This document shows positions 46,710 through 53,449 of a stretch of 56,718 nt of DNA, piece after piece (within the stretch, counting starts at the first letter, position 1; every line of letters starts with the position of its first letter). The position numbers and the translations under genes are program-made. The DNA is from a virus, in the IMG/VR virus record IMGVR_UViG_3300050343_000137, positions 1-56,718 of that record. One strand, written 5' to 3'. A model generated the notes under the pieces. It was not told the origin of the DNA. It searched no databases and was given only the letters and a program-made list of their open reading frames with translations.

Positions 46710-46950
46710 GGGGTGGTCTCACATTGAGAAGCTGCTTCAGTCTTTCGACACTCTAATCTTTTCGATTAGAAAGCTGATTATTTTTGCCCACTCATACCGT
46801 TATGAACGGGAATACCTACCGAATTTAATTAGCAGGTTTACTATCATCCCTTGCTCCCTAGCGATAGTCATGCTAGTTCACTTACTTTTTTAAAGCACAG
46901 TAGAGCTACTGAAAATAATCTTGGCTATCTCCGAAAGGAGGGACCACCCC
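46710..46950 (+). ncRNA. Candidate large structured RNA (241 nt)
   Basis: Not coding. P1: GGGGTGGTC (46710-46718) pairs with GACCACCCC (46942-46950). P2: GATTATTTT (46776-46784) pairs with AAAATAATC (46912-46920), extended across a two-base bulge by AGCT (46772-46775) with GGCT (46923-46926). Nested hairpins: CTAATC/GATTAG (46753-46769), CCGTT/AACGG (46797-46809), ACTATC/GATAGT (46840-46868), CTAGC/GCTAG (46858-46876), CAGTAG/CTACTG (46898-46911) and CTCC-GAAA-GGAG (46929-46940). Plus strand is favoured: U-G pairs at the ends of P1 and P2 and a GNRA loop. ACTATC/GATAGT and CTAGC/GCTAG interleave. No family recognised; the adjoining genes are convergent. Confidence 0.6.
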
Positions 46951-46956
46951 TAATAA

Positions 46957-47358
46957 TTAAAAGAGGTTATCTTCTTTCTCTTGAAGCATAATTTGTGCCA
47001 TAGTTATCCTTCTACTACCAAGTTTAGCAATTTCTTTTACCATCTCTATAAAAGCATTAAGCTGACCTGTTCTAAATTTATATAAAGGGTGCTTAGTTTT
47101 ACCTATATCTATACCACTTTCAAACTTCTTACAATACATTTCTATTTCTTTTGCTCTTGCATAGTATGCAACTGCTATTTCGTATAGAGAAGACACACCA
47201 GCTTCTACTGGTGATTTTGTTCTACCAAATAAAGTGTCTGTATATCCTTCTATTTCGTTTTCAAAGTTACGAATAGTTTCCATTGCATTGCCATGATGCT
47301 CAATGTCTTCAAACTTAACATGTAGCAAAGAGTTTTTTTTAGCTAAATTTTCACCCAT
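46957..47358 (-). CDS. Unknown helical protein (weak resemblance to small terminase, P27-like)
   Basis: 133 residues, helical: SLYEIAVAYYARAKEIEMYC, HPLYKFRTGQLNAFIEMVKE, IAKLGSRRITMAQIML. The order 'helix - HP - helix - LGxxR' is reminiscent of P27-type small terminase subunits, but there are no diagnostic residues. ATG 47358 lies in the end of the preceding zinc-finger gene (overlap 8 bases). The last gene of a five-gene minus-strand operon. Confidence 0.5.
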   Translation of the reverse strand: MGENLAKKNSLLHVKFEDIEHHGNAMETIRNFENEIEGYTDTLFGRTKSPVEAGVSSLYEIAVAYYARAKEIEMYCKKFESGIDIGKTKHPLYKFRTGQLNAFIEMVKEIAKLGSRRITMAQIMLQEKEDNLF

Positions 47359-47500
47359 TTACTTCTGCTTCTTTCATCATATGAGCATTTCCACAATCGT
47401 AACATATTTTATGAAGCTCATTTAAAACTCCAAGCCATATTCCGTCTGTCCCGGAATGTACTATATTTTCTTTAGTACCGCAACGTCCGCATTCATTCAT
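47351..47500 (-). CDS. 49-residue zinc-finger mini-protein
   Basis: MNECGRCGTKENIVHSGTDG and HKICYDCGNAHMMK: two CxxC knuckles 29 residues apart, a classic short zinc ribbon. Ribosome site AGGAGA six bases upstream (47507-47512 on this strand). Overlaps neighbours on both sides by 8 bases. Confidence 0.6.
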   Translation of the reverse strand: MNECGRCGTKENIVHSGTDGIWLGVLNELHKICYDCGNAHMMKEAEVNG

Positions 47501-47639
47501 TGTTCTCCTTTTCTTGTAGCAAATCTATAAAATAATTTATATATTGCCTTTTATTTTCTTTCGGTAACCAACACAAAATTATTGCAGCAGCATATTCTAA
47601 ATTTCTTTTAGCTTTTTTTTCTGCCGCTTTAGAGTTCAT
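47493..47639 (-). CDS. 48-residue hypothetical protein
   Basis: MNSKAAEKKAKRNLEYAAAI, then ILCWLPKENKRQYINYF and IDLLQEKENNE: a basic N-terminus and two helices. Overlaps the upstream gene's end (11 bases) and the downstream gene's start, so coupled. Unknown. Confidence 0.5.
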   Translation of the reverse strand: MNSKAAEKKAKRNLEYAAAIILCWLPKENKRQYINYFIDLLQEKENNE

Positions 47640-47868
47640 CTTGTTTCCAATCATTATAAAAAGTTTCTAATCTAGTAAGCATAAGTTTATGACTTTGTAT
47701 ATTGTACTCAATCATCTTAAGCGTATTTCTATATATTTCTTTTAAGTCTTTACTTTCTGGTTCACCCATAAAAGCTAACTCTTTTTTAAACTCTTTAGCT
47801 TCAAGAATTGTATTTTGACAATCTTCTAAAGCATCAAGTACATCGAATAGTGAATCATATTTTTCCAT
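47629..47868 (-). CDS. 79-residue helical protein
   Basis: Start at ATG 47868 chosen because GGAAGGAAA precedes it; the frame is open further upstream, but that part overlaps the structured leader. MEKYDSLFDVLDALEDCQNT and the rest form long helices (EIYRNTLKMIEYNIQSHKLM). First gene of the short operon behind the RNA at 47882-47994. Unknown function. Confidence 0.55.
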   Translation of the reverse strand: MEKYDSLFDVLDALEDCQNTILEAKEFKKELAFMGEPESKDLKEIYRNTLKMIEYNIQSHKLMLTRLETFYNDWKQDEL

Positions 47869-47881
47869 AATTTCCTTCCGT

Positions 47882-47994
47882 AAAAAATGTAAAGGGTGTT
47901 CAACGATAGGCAAGAACAGCAACCTAATTATAAAAATTAGAGTGGTTACTAAAAACCTAGTATGGAGCTCTCTTCCATCTCTAGTCCCTTTACA
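47882..47994 (-). ncRNA. Candidate structured leader or small RNA
   Basis: On the minus strand TGTAAAGGG (47994-47986) pairs with CCCTTTACA (47896-47888), immediately followed by T6 (47887-47882). Inside are four hairpins: CTAG-AG-ATGGA/TCCAT-A-CTAG, GGTT/AACC, CTAATT/AATTAG and TGTTC/GAACA. This is a multi-branch junction with a U-tail at its 3' end, 19 bases before the helical-protein ATG at 47868. Either a riboswitch-like attenuator or an sRNA. No known class recognised. Confidence 0.5.
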
Positions 47995-48102
47995 AAACTA
48001 ATTTTAGCAGACATTTAACTGTATGCTTCACAAATGGAGTTTGAGACAGGTGTTGCATCAACAAAGGGGCTTGTTACAGCTAGTAGCTTTACTACCATTA
48101 GC

Positions 48103-49668
48103 TTATACATCCACACTGTCTCTACCCTCCAATTCGTAATCTTTAATAACTAAACCGTTTTCTATTTTACCAACAGTCGATGGTTTTCTGTACATACTTT
48201 TAACGTACTTACCTAAAAACAATCCATTACCGTTTATACCATAATGAGCCCAATGACCCCTTCTAGTGTGTTGTGCTAATTCACTGGTTCTAAGCGGTCT
48301 TTCTGTACCGTCAGATTCTACAACATAAAGAGATGGCTTAACTTTTAAAGTTTTAATTGTTACAGTAGGTTCATCACTTTCTGTGTTTAAACCCATCTTG
48401 GAACGCTTAATTCTTTTACGCTCTTGCCTAGGTACTGATATATTTTCTCTGACAAAGATACCATCTTTTTCACCATTCAACCATTGTGTGACTCTAAACA
48501 ATCCACCTATGACTGCGTGTGTAATAATTGAGTTAGACAAATAGAAGCGAACAGACTCTGCTTTAGCATTCTGGTGTTGACTTCTAAGCCTTTTAGTAAA
48601 CTCATCATCTGAATCTTTTTGACTGTCTAAAATACCTCCATACAAATCAAGAACACCGTGTGCGTGAGTAGAGCTAGTACTTTGTTGGTTCAAATAATTA
48701 TAAGCGTCACTGTACATACTTCTTTCTTTATCAGACATTCTGTTGTCATGAAACGAAGTAAAAGTATAAGGTCTTCCATAATTGTCTAAGTTGATTTGAA
48801 TATTATTAATCCAAGTAATTTTACCATTAGCACTACAAGTAGCATCGTCGCAACAAAATCTTCTTCCATATATGTCAACAAATTGAGTATATTGTGGACG
48901 AACATCTTCTGCTATATATGGCATAGATGGCATTTCTAAAACCCAATCTCTGTAATTTTTATGTATAGAAATTTCACCTTTTTCTACAAACTTTCCCATA
49001 TTCGGGTGGTCTAAAAATTCTCTAGGTGTTAAGTGTGCTAAGTCTTCATTAAGAGCAAGAGGGTCTTTAACAACCCATTCTCTATGTTGTACATTCTCTA
49101 TTGGTTTGTCTAAGTCAAACTGACGGACAACAACAGATATGTCTTTAAATCTAGGTATATCAACTTCTGAAAGTGATTCATCATCAATAAAATAATTAAC
49201 TAGCTCATCTATTTTGTTGTTTGAATCTAGCATATAAAAGTTATCTTCATATGGCTGTGTCAAAAATACATTGTCTTCATTAAATAAATTAGACAAACTT
49301 TCTAAAGCATCAAAACATAAATCATTTTTTGTATTGTTATCTTTTACTTTAGTAATTAATGAGTCAATCTCCATTTCAAATACTTCACTAGCATTAAACA
49401 TATATGGAACTTTTCCAATTTCTACATTTTTATTTACTTCTTCTGATATGTAATGAATAGACCTTTCAACATTAGTACAAATGTTAGAGACTTTTTGTAA
49501 AAACTCTTTTGGGTTTACATTTTCTTCCTCAAGAGTTTTTAAGAACTCTGGGTTTGATTTCATTTCCTGTAAGTAATCTACTAGATTGTCGTGTATTGCA
49601 GGAAAGTAAAGATTAGGGAACGAAGTGTTAGCTAAGTCTCTGCCTAAAATTTCTGATAGTTGTAACAT
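48103..49668 (-). CDS. Large early protein of unknown function
   Basis: 521 residues from ATG 49668, chosen because AAGGAGA lies eight bases upstream; the ATG at 49698 belongs to the promoter's -10 (TATAATGG). Contains CCDDATCSANG, THAHGVLDLYGG, and a C-terminal TRRGHWAHYGINGNG... KYVKSMYRKPSTVG motif similar in shape to the RGHWR...RG endings seen in several phage early proteins. No enzymatic motifs recognised. Expressed from a strong promoter, so important early in infection. Confidence 0.6.
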   Translation of the reverse strand: MLQLSEILGRDLANTSFPNLYFPAIHDNLVDYLQEMKSNPEFLKTLEEENVNPKEFLQKVSNICTNVERSIHYISEEVNKNVEIGKVPYMFNASEVFEMEIDSLITKVKDNNTKNDLCFDALESLSNLFNEDNVFLTQPYEDNFYMLDSNNKIDELVNYFIDDESLSEVDIPRFKDISVVVRQFDLDKPIENVQHREWVVKDPLALNEDLAHLTPREFLDHPNMGKFVEKGEISIHKNYRDWVLEMPSMPYIAEDVRPQYTQFVDIYGRRFCCDDATCSANGKITWINNIQINLDNYGRPYTFTSFHDNRMSDKERSMYSDAYNYLNQQSTSSTHAHGVLDLYGGILDSQKDSDDEFTKRLRSQHQNAKAESVRFYLSNSIITHAVIGGLFRVTQWLNGEKDGIFVRENISVPRQERKRIKRSKMGLNTESDEPTVTIKTLKVKPSLYVVESDGTERPLRTSELAQHTRRGHWAHYGINGNGLFLGKYVKSMYRKPSTVGKIENGLVIKDYELEGRDSVDV

Positions 49669-49696
49669 AATATTCTCCTTGTTTTTCTGTACTACC

Positions 49697-49725
49697 ATTA
49701 TATCATATAATTAAAAAAAAAGCAA
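49697..49725 (-). promoter_or_regulatory. Sigma-70 promoter for the large early protein
   Basis: Minus strand: TTGCTT (49725-49720), 17-bp spacer ending TATGA, TATAAT (49702-49697), i.e. extended TGA-TATAAT. Same spacing and same TATGA box as the three promoters at 53.9, 55.1 and 56.1 kb, but without their operator. Confidence 0.75.
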
Positions 49726-49793
49726 GTATTAAAAAAACTGTCGTACCCTGTTGGTAGGATGAAATCTGTAATAGTAAAAATAGGAGAGACTAT

Positions 49794-50177
49794 ATGTATA
49801 TAAATAAATTAGAAAGAAGAGAAGCCAAGAGAAATTTTAATGGCTTACCAGATATAGATGGAGAGTTTGACACAGTTCAAATAGAAATAGAAGTACCACT
49901 TCATTCCATACAAGTTAAAGACTTTTATGAGTTTATGAAGAAGTATCCTAAGACAGAAGCTAATCCATACTCTAATGATGATATGCCTACACATATGGGC
50001 GACTGTATTTCTGACTACCTAAAAACACTGGTAGACGAAGGAAGCTTAAAGTCGTTCTTTGGTGGTGACTTTATGTCAACAGATTATTTAAGTTTGCATC
50101 CTTGGACTTTTCATTTAAAAGAATCAAAATTTAATTTTGAAGCTAAGTACAAAGTAGAGAGCGAAGCACCTTTCTAA
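49794..50177 (+). CDS. Hypothetical protein, 127 residues
   Basis: MYINKLERREAKRNFNGLPD, EVPLHSIQVKDFYEFMKKYP and a C-terminal beta segment WTFHLKESKFNFEAKYKV. Divergent from the large early gene; GGAGAG at 49781-49786. Convergent with GpgS, 5 bases apart. Not recognised. Confidence 0.55.
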   Translation: MYINKLERREAKRNFNGLPDIDGEFDTVQIEIEVPLHSIQVKDFYEFMKKYPKTEANPYSNDDMPTHMGDCISDYLKTLVDEGSLKSFFGGDFMSTDYLSLHPWTFHLKESKFNFEAKYKVESEAPF

Positions 50178-50182
50178 AATAA

Positions 50183-51076
50183 TTAATTAATACTTTGCTT
50201 CGGTGGTCTAACAGATTGCTGAGCAAAGTATTCTTTTCTTCTAACTACTGGGAAGCCATCCCATTCACCTTTTTCCCAAACTCTTAAGTATGTAGATGTT
50301 GGGTAATCTATTCCAGCTTTTTTAACTATGGTGTGCATAATATCAAAAGACATTTTACCCAATGCTTGTATGTCTTGATGCGTATGAACCCTTGTCCCCA
50401 TACAAGTTTGTGCAAATCTTCTATGTCCAAGAGAAGCACCATTGTGTATGTCAATCAAATGTGATACTTCAACACCATAACCAGTAGGATATTCTAAAGC
50501 TTCTAATACCTCTCTTCTCCCTGCATACTCACCAGATAAAGGCTGATAAAACTCTTGTATCTTAGGATAGAACATTGCCAACATAGGACGAGCAACAAGT
50601 TCTGTAACTCTACCCATATTACCTCGGTCATAATATGCTTTTACATAATCAACTTCTGGGTTCATAATTAGTGGTCCAACAAGTCCACGAACAAATCTGT
50701 CATCAAAATTTTTAATGTCTCCATCAAGGTAAACTACAATATCTGAGTTAGTTACAAATAATCCTTTCCAAAGATTTTCTCCTTTACCTCCTATAACCTT
50801 TCCTAAGTCTGGTCTAATGTCTTCGGCTAAATAAAAATCTACACCCATAGACGAAACAATTTCTTGTGTGTCATCTGTTGAGCCACTGTCTACTACTACA
50901 AGCTCATCAACCCATTCGGGTATAGCTTTTAAGATTTTAGAAATGTTTTCACCCTCGTTTAAAGTTGGTATAATGACAGCTATAGAGTTATTTTTTTTGT
51001 GACTTAGAATGTATCTTTCGCTAAAGAAACTTTCGTCATATGTGAATGGTTGATACCAAGTGTCAATTCTTTCCAT
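50183..51076 (-). CDS. GT2/GT81-type glycosyltransferase, glucosyl-3-phosphoglycerate synthase-like
   Basis: About 297 residues from ATG 51076 (a TTG at 51091 is less likely). IAVIIPTLNEGENISKIL and ELVVVDSGSTDD are the GT-A nucleotide fold; IVVYLDGDIKNF carries the DxD metal site. The segment YQPLSGEYAGRREVL, then TGYGVEVSHLID and GTRVHTHQ is characteristic of GpgS, which makes glucosyl-3-phosphoglycerate for osmolytes or methylglucose polysaccharides. A stand-alone phage copy may redirect host sugar-phosphate metabolism or use another acceptor. Confidence 0.72.
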   Translation of the reverse strand: MERIDTWYQPFTYDESFFSERYILSHKKNNSIAVIIPTLNEGENISKILKAIPEWVDELVVVDSGSTDDTQEIVSSMGVDFYLAEDIRPDLGKVIGGKGENLWKGLFVTNSDIVVYLDGDIKNFDDRFVRGLVGPLIMNPEVDYVKAYYDRGNMGRVTELVARPMLAMFYPKIQEFYQPLSGEYAGRREVLEALEYPTGYGVEVSHLIDIHNGASLGHRRFAQTCMGTRVHTHQDIQALGKMSFDIMHTIVKKAGIDYPTSTYLRVWEKGEWDGFPVVRRKEYFAQQSVRPPKQSIN

Positions 51077-51106
51077 AAGAAATAATAACACAATTAAATA
51101 GTTCTA

Positions 51107-51145
51107 TAGGTATAGTTAATAGGTTTAGTTATTAGGTATAGTTCC
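51107..51145. repeat. Three tandem 13-bp AT-rich repeats
   Basis: TAGGTATAGTTAA (51107-51119), TAGGTTTAGTTAT (51120-51132), TAGGTATAGTTCC (51133-51145), head-to-tail without spacers. Directly followed by the 22-bp array. AT-rich 13-mers next to iterons are a hallmark of DNA-unwinding elements in replication origins. Confidence 0.7.
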
Positions 51146-51255
51146 AGTTCATCTGACGTACTACTGTAGTTCATTTAACGAACCCCGGCAGTTCGCCTCT
51201 CGAACCCCTGTAGTTCATCTGACGATATACGGTGTTCATCTCTCATACCACTACA
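51146..51255. repeat. Tandem 22-bp repeats (four clear units and a degenerate fifth)
   Basis: Units at 51146-51167, 51168-51189, 51190-51211, 51212-51233 and a degenerate one from 51234. Each begins AGTTC (unit 5 GTTC) and has a CG dinucleotide 12-13 bases in. Units 2 and 3 contain the dyad GTTC-N7-GAAC (GTTCATTTAACGAAC, GTTCGCCTCTCGAAC). A period of 22 bp is two helical turns, so a protein would bind on one face of the DNA. Iteron-like. Confidence 0.65.
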
Positions 51256-51292
51256 TATAGTGGGTAGTAAAAAACATACCACATATGGTATG
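51248..51292. promoter_or_regulatory. Two palindromes with a shared CATA centre
   Basis: CCACTACATATAGTGG (51248-51263) and CATACCACATATGGTATG (51275-51292): arms CCACTA/TAGTGG and CATACCA/TGGTATG around CATA. Related sequences occur at 53603-53620 and 54886-54913. Likely operators for one regulator, directly following the iteron array. Confidence 0.5.
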
Positions 51293-51486
51293 CACTAAAA
51301 ATCAAGTATGATATAATAAAGTATAAGGATATATAAGTGTTTCCTTCACTAATCTCCTTTTTCTGTCGGTATATGTACCCTTTAGCTGTCAAAAGCTTTA
51401 GGGTCCCCAAAAAAACTCGCAGCCGGAACGGTATAAACCCCATATCTAACCCCTTATACCAGAGGTCAAAAATTTTTATTTTTCAC
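51293..51486. other. Non-coding stretch between operators and the small-RNA promoter
   Basis: No credible gene. Contains TATAAT (51312-51317), and an imperfect stem pairing ACCCT-TTAGCT with AGCTTT-AGGGT (about 51377-51404). The rest shows nothing I can name. The minus-strand frame of 66 codons across it has no ribosome site and overlaps the operators. Confidence 0.5.
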
Positions 51487-51515
51487 TTGCTTCATTCCCC
51501 ACTCTGTGGTATACT
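51487..51515 (+). promoter_or_regulatory. Sigma-70 promoter of a small RNA
   Basis: TTGCTT (51487-51492), 17-bp spacer ending TGG, TATACT (51510-51515). Predicted start near 51522. The nearest plus-strand gene begins 700 bases further on beyond a terminator, so it appears to drive a short transcript. Confidence 0.7.
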
Positions 51516-51521
51516 TATATA

Positions 51522-51632
51522 GAGGCATAAAAGCCGGTAAAGGAAGCACATTCGTTACTGAAAGCTTACTTACTAGCATAGATGGGGTAAAACATATTTC
51601 CTATAAGGGTTGGGTGTCGCTCGCCCTTTTTT
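51522..51632 (+). ncRNA. Candidate small RNA, about 110 nt
   Basis: Lies between the promoter and a terminator (GGGTG 51612-51616, loop TCGCT, CGCCC 51622-51626, then T6 at 51627-51632). Only ATG-TAA-type micro frames are present. It contains ATAAAAGCCGGTAAAGGAAGC, with GGAAG-like sites, but no matching coding sequence. The terminator stem is short (5 bp), the weakest part of the call. Confidence 0.5.
51612..51632 (+). terminator. Terminator of the small RNA
   Basis: Five-base-pair G+C-rich stem with a TCGCT loop, and six T. The flanking TTGGG/CGCCC context does not extend it. Confidence 0.5.
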
Positions 51633-51661
51633 AATCTAAACTAAAACTCTAGATTTATTCT

Positions 51662-51673
51662 TGTCATATGACA
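51662..51673. promoter_or_regulatory. Perfect 12-bp palindrome TGTCATATGACA
   Basis: Perfect dyad about 50 bases downstream of the TerS-like gene's stop (on its 3' side) and 30 bases after the small-RNA terminator. Could be a repressor site; nothing else in the window repeats it exactly. Confidence 0.35.
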
Positions 51674-51723
51674 TTACACTGAAATAGCATTAGGCGGCGC
51701 GGAAACACAAAGATACGTTCTTT

Positions 51724-52143
51724 TTACTTATCCCCAGAATATTTAATCTGAATAGTAACAGGTTCATCATCAGCTCCACCCATCTCAATCTTCTGTGGTT
51801 TAGACCATTTATCGAAGCTTCTCTCTAGCCACCAAGCAGCAGCTTGCCATTGTCCTCTACTAGCTGCAGTCTTAATGCTATTAAGGAAAATACCTTCTGC
51901 TTCTGCTCTTGCTTTCTCCATAGAGTTCAGAAAGTCACTATGTAAAGTCTGTAAACCTGCATCTCTATCATCTCTGCCTTTAGACAGCCAACTGTACAGA
52001 GTACCCTTGCTGATGCCAGCCATCCTAGCTGCGTCTTCAACGAAATAGCCCATTCTAAGCCAGTTTTGTACATTGATGATAAGTTCTGCACTTAGCTTAC
52101 TTGGTCGACCTAATTTATTATCTTTTTTCTTTTCAATACTCAT
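51724..52143 (-). CDS. HTH protein, small-terminase-like
   Basis: 139 residues: LGRPSKLSAELIINVQNWLRMG, FVEDAARMAGISKGTLYSWL (helix-turn-helix), FLNSMEKARAEAEGIFLNSI, GQWQAAAWWLERSFDKWSKP. This HTH-helix-'WxAAAWxLER' layout is typical of phage small terminase subunits (TerS), which recognise DNA for packaging. It lies far from the head genes and on the other strand, so a transcription-factor reading cannot be excluded. Divergent from the ORF at 52222. Confidence 0.65.
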   Translation of the reverse strand: MSIEKKKDNKLGRPSKLSAELIINVQNWLRMGYFVEDAARMAGISKGTLYSWLSKGRDDRDAGLQTLHSDFLNSMEKARAEAEGIFLNSIKTAASRGQWQAAAWWLERSFDKWSKPQKIEMGGADDEPVTIQIKYSGDK

Positions 52144-52207
52144 TACATATATATTCTAGCATGGTATTTATTGACTCGATTGAAATATTAGATTACGTAA
52201 GGGTATG

Positions 52208-52216
52208 TGTTATAAT
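52208..52216 (+). promoter_or_regulatory. Extended -10 promoter
   Basis: TGT-TATAAT (52208-52216), six bases before ATG 52222; so the transcript is nearly leaderless and the start codon has no ribosome site. -35 not clear. Confidence 0.5.
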
Positions 52217-52221
52217 ACTGT

Positions 52222-52492
52222 ATGGACTACATTCAAAAGATAGAAGAGCTCAAAAGTAAGCTCGAACAACTAGCCATCATGCGTGGTGACGATGCTCTTT
52301 TAGATTATGTACAAGACATAGATATGACACGTATAGACCCTGTAGTCGCTGTGTTGTACATAGGTACACTCACTTTCATACTTTGAAAACCTAGAACTCT
52401 TCAGCGAAGAGGAGAGAATAGAATTAGGTCTATGTAGAGAATGGGTACATCCAAGTGCTTGGAGAACAATCAAAATGGAGTGGGCAGAATAA
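52222..52492 (+). CDS. 89-residue protein of unknown function (one frameshift)
   Basis: MDYIQKIEELKSKLEQLAIM (coiled coil), DDALLDYVQDIDMTRIDPVV, LYIGTLTF, then a break near 52375-52385 (one base extra) and YFENLELFSEEERIELGLCR with WVHPSAWRTIKMEWAE. Both halves are acidic and helical; the sum is multiple of three plus one. Unknown. Confidence 0.5.
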
Positions 52493-52621
52493 TTTAAAAA
52501 AATTTTTTCGCCTTTACTATACGCTTACGTTTTCAAACCTACACAGATTAGTACCCCCACCATATACACTATACATTCGAGAAATTAGGATTTATGCGCT
52601 CTGACGTCCGGACCCTATTAT

Positions 52622-52683
52622 ATCGCTTGGTTAGCGATTTCACATGAACCCCCAGCTTGTGAAATTTTTCACAATCTAGGGGT
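52622..52683. terminator. Two hairpins between convergent genes
   Basis: ATCGCT-TGGTT-AGCGAT (52622-52638) and a longer one: ACCCC (52648-52652), internal loop, TTGTGAA (52657-52663), loop, TTCACAA (52668-52674), internal loop, GGGGT (52679-52683). They sit between the end of the plus-strand ORF and the end of the minus-strand gene (52698), so they probably terminate from both sides. The TTGTGAA arms recur at 55002-55027. Confidence 0.6.
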
Positions 52684-52697
52684 GCTTGTGTATTCTG

Positions 52698-53036
52698 TTA
52701 TCCTTCCCCTTGAATCACCATTTCTTTATATGTTGCCTTACCGATTCTTTTAGCTTCGGCATATTTACCCCCTAAGCCTTCATTAGAAGGCTCTGTGATA
52801 GGGGTGTAAACGATTGTAGGGTATTTAGAACCTGCATTTTGTAGAGTCTTTGTATACCCTTCACGGTTACCACTGTTTAAGAAATCTTTAACAGTATATT
52901 TTCCAGCATTATTAGGAATGCTTCTAGCACCTAATGGCATCGGTGTTGTACCTTTTTGAGTTGGTATAACGTAACCCTTAAACGCGTTATTGTCGTCGAA
53001 TGTTTTTCCTAATTTACTCATTGTATTTTTATTCAT
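52698..53036 (-). CDS. Hypothetical protein
   Basis: 112 residues from ATG 53036 (MNKNTMSKLGKTFDDNNAF), chosen because a TATAGT element lies just upstream of the other ATG at 53117 and would leave no leader, while AAAAAGGAAAAAATAAA precedes 53036. IPTQKGTTPMPLGARSIPNN, GKYTVKDFLNSGNREGY, SKYPTIVYTPITEPSNEGLG. Basic, Gly/Pro-rich, not recognised. Confidence 0.5.
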   Translation of the reverse strand: MNKNTMSKLGKTFDDNNAFKGYVIPTQKGTTPMPLGARSIPNNAGKYTVKDFLNSGNREGYTKTLQNAGSKYPTIVYTPITEPSNEGLGGKYAEAKRIGKATYKEMVIQGEG

Positions 53037-53389
53037 TTTATTTTTTCCTTTTTGAGAATCTAGAGTTTTACTTGAGATTTTCAAGTGGTCTAAATTCTCG
53101 GTTTTTCTTAATGTCATACTATAAATTTACCATGAACCATAGATTTAGACTGTAGTATTTCACAAAAAAATTTATATTTCCATAAACATATATAGAGGTA
53201 AAAAAGTCAATTGCTATAAGGGTTTTTCATGGTCACCCCTATACCCCCCTATATTTTTTTTTAGATTTCCAAAAATAATTCGTCAATTTTACCTCGAAAA
53301 GTGCTCAAGACTTTTTATTTTAGGTGATAGCTTAGAATCTTTTCTAACCTAAATAAATACCGTGTAACTGGTTACACTCTAAACATATT

Positions 53390-53446
53390 TCAGATTCAGA
53401 ATTTCAGATTCAGAAATTCAGATTCAGATTCAGATTCAGATTCAAA
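53390..53446. repeat. ATTCAG hexanucleotide repeats
   Basis: CAGATTCAGAATTTCAGATT followed by five further ATTCAG-like units with small irregularities (ATTTCAG, AAATTCAG). Possibly a slippage-prone array in the control region; the surrounding sequence is not coding. Confidence 0.65.
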
Positions 53447-53449
53447 ATT

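Noticed and set aside
46710-46950. tmRNA, RNase P RNA or group I intron
   Set aside because: I do not see a tag reading frame with CCA end, the RNase P core motifs, or intron P/Q/R/S elements; kept as unknown structured RNA.
49669-49698. Start of the large early gene at ATG 49698
   Set aside because: That ATG overlaps the promoter -10 (TATAATGG); ATG 49668 has AAGGAGA upstream.
51190-51211. tRNA T-arm (TTCGCCTCTCGAA)
   Set aside because: No acceptor, D or anticodon arms around it; it is one unit of the 22-bp array.
51146-51255. CRISPR array
   Set aside because: Units of 22 bp abut each other with no unique spacers, and there are no cas-like genes; the layout is iteron-like.
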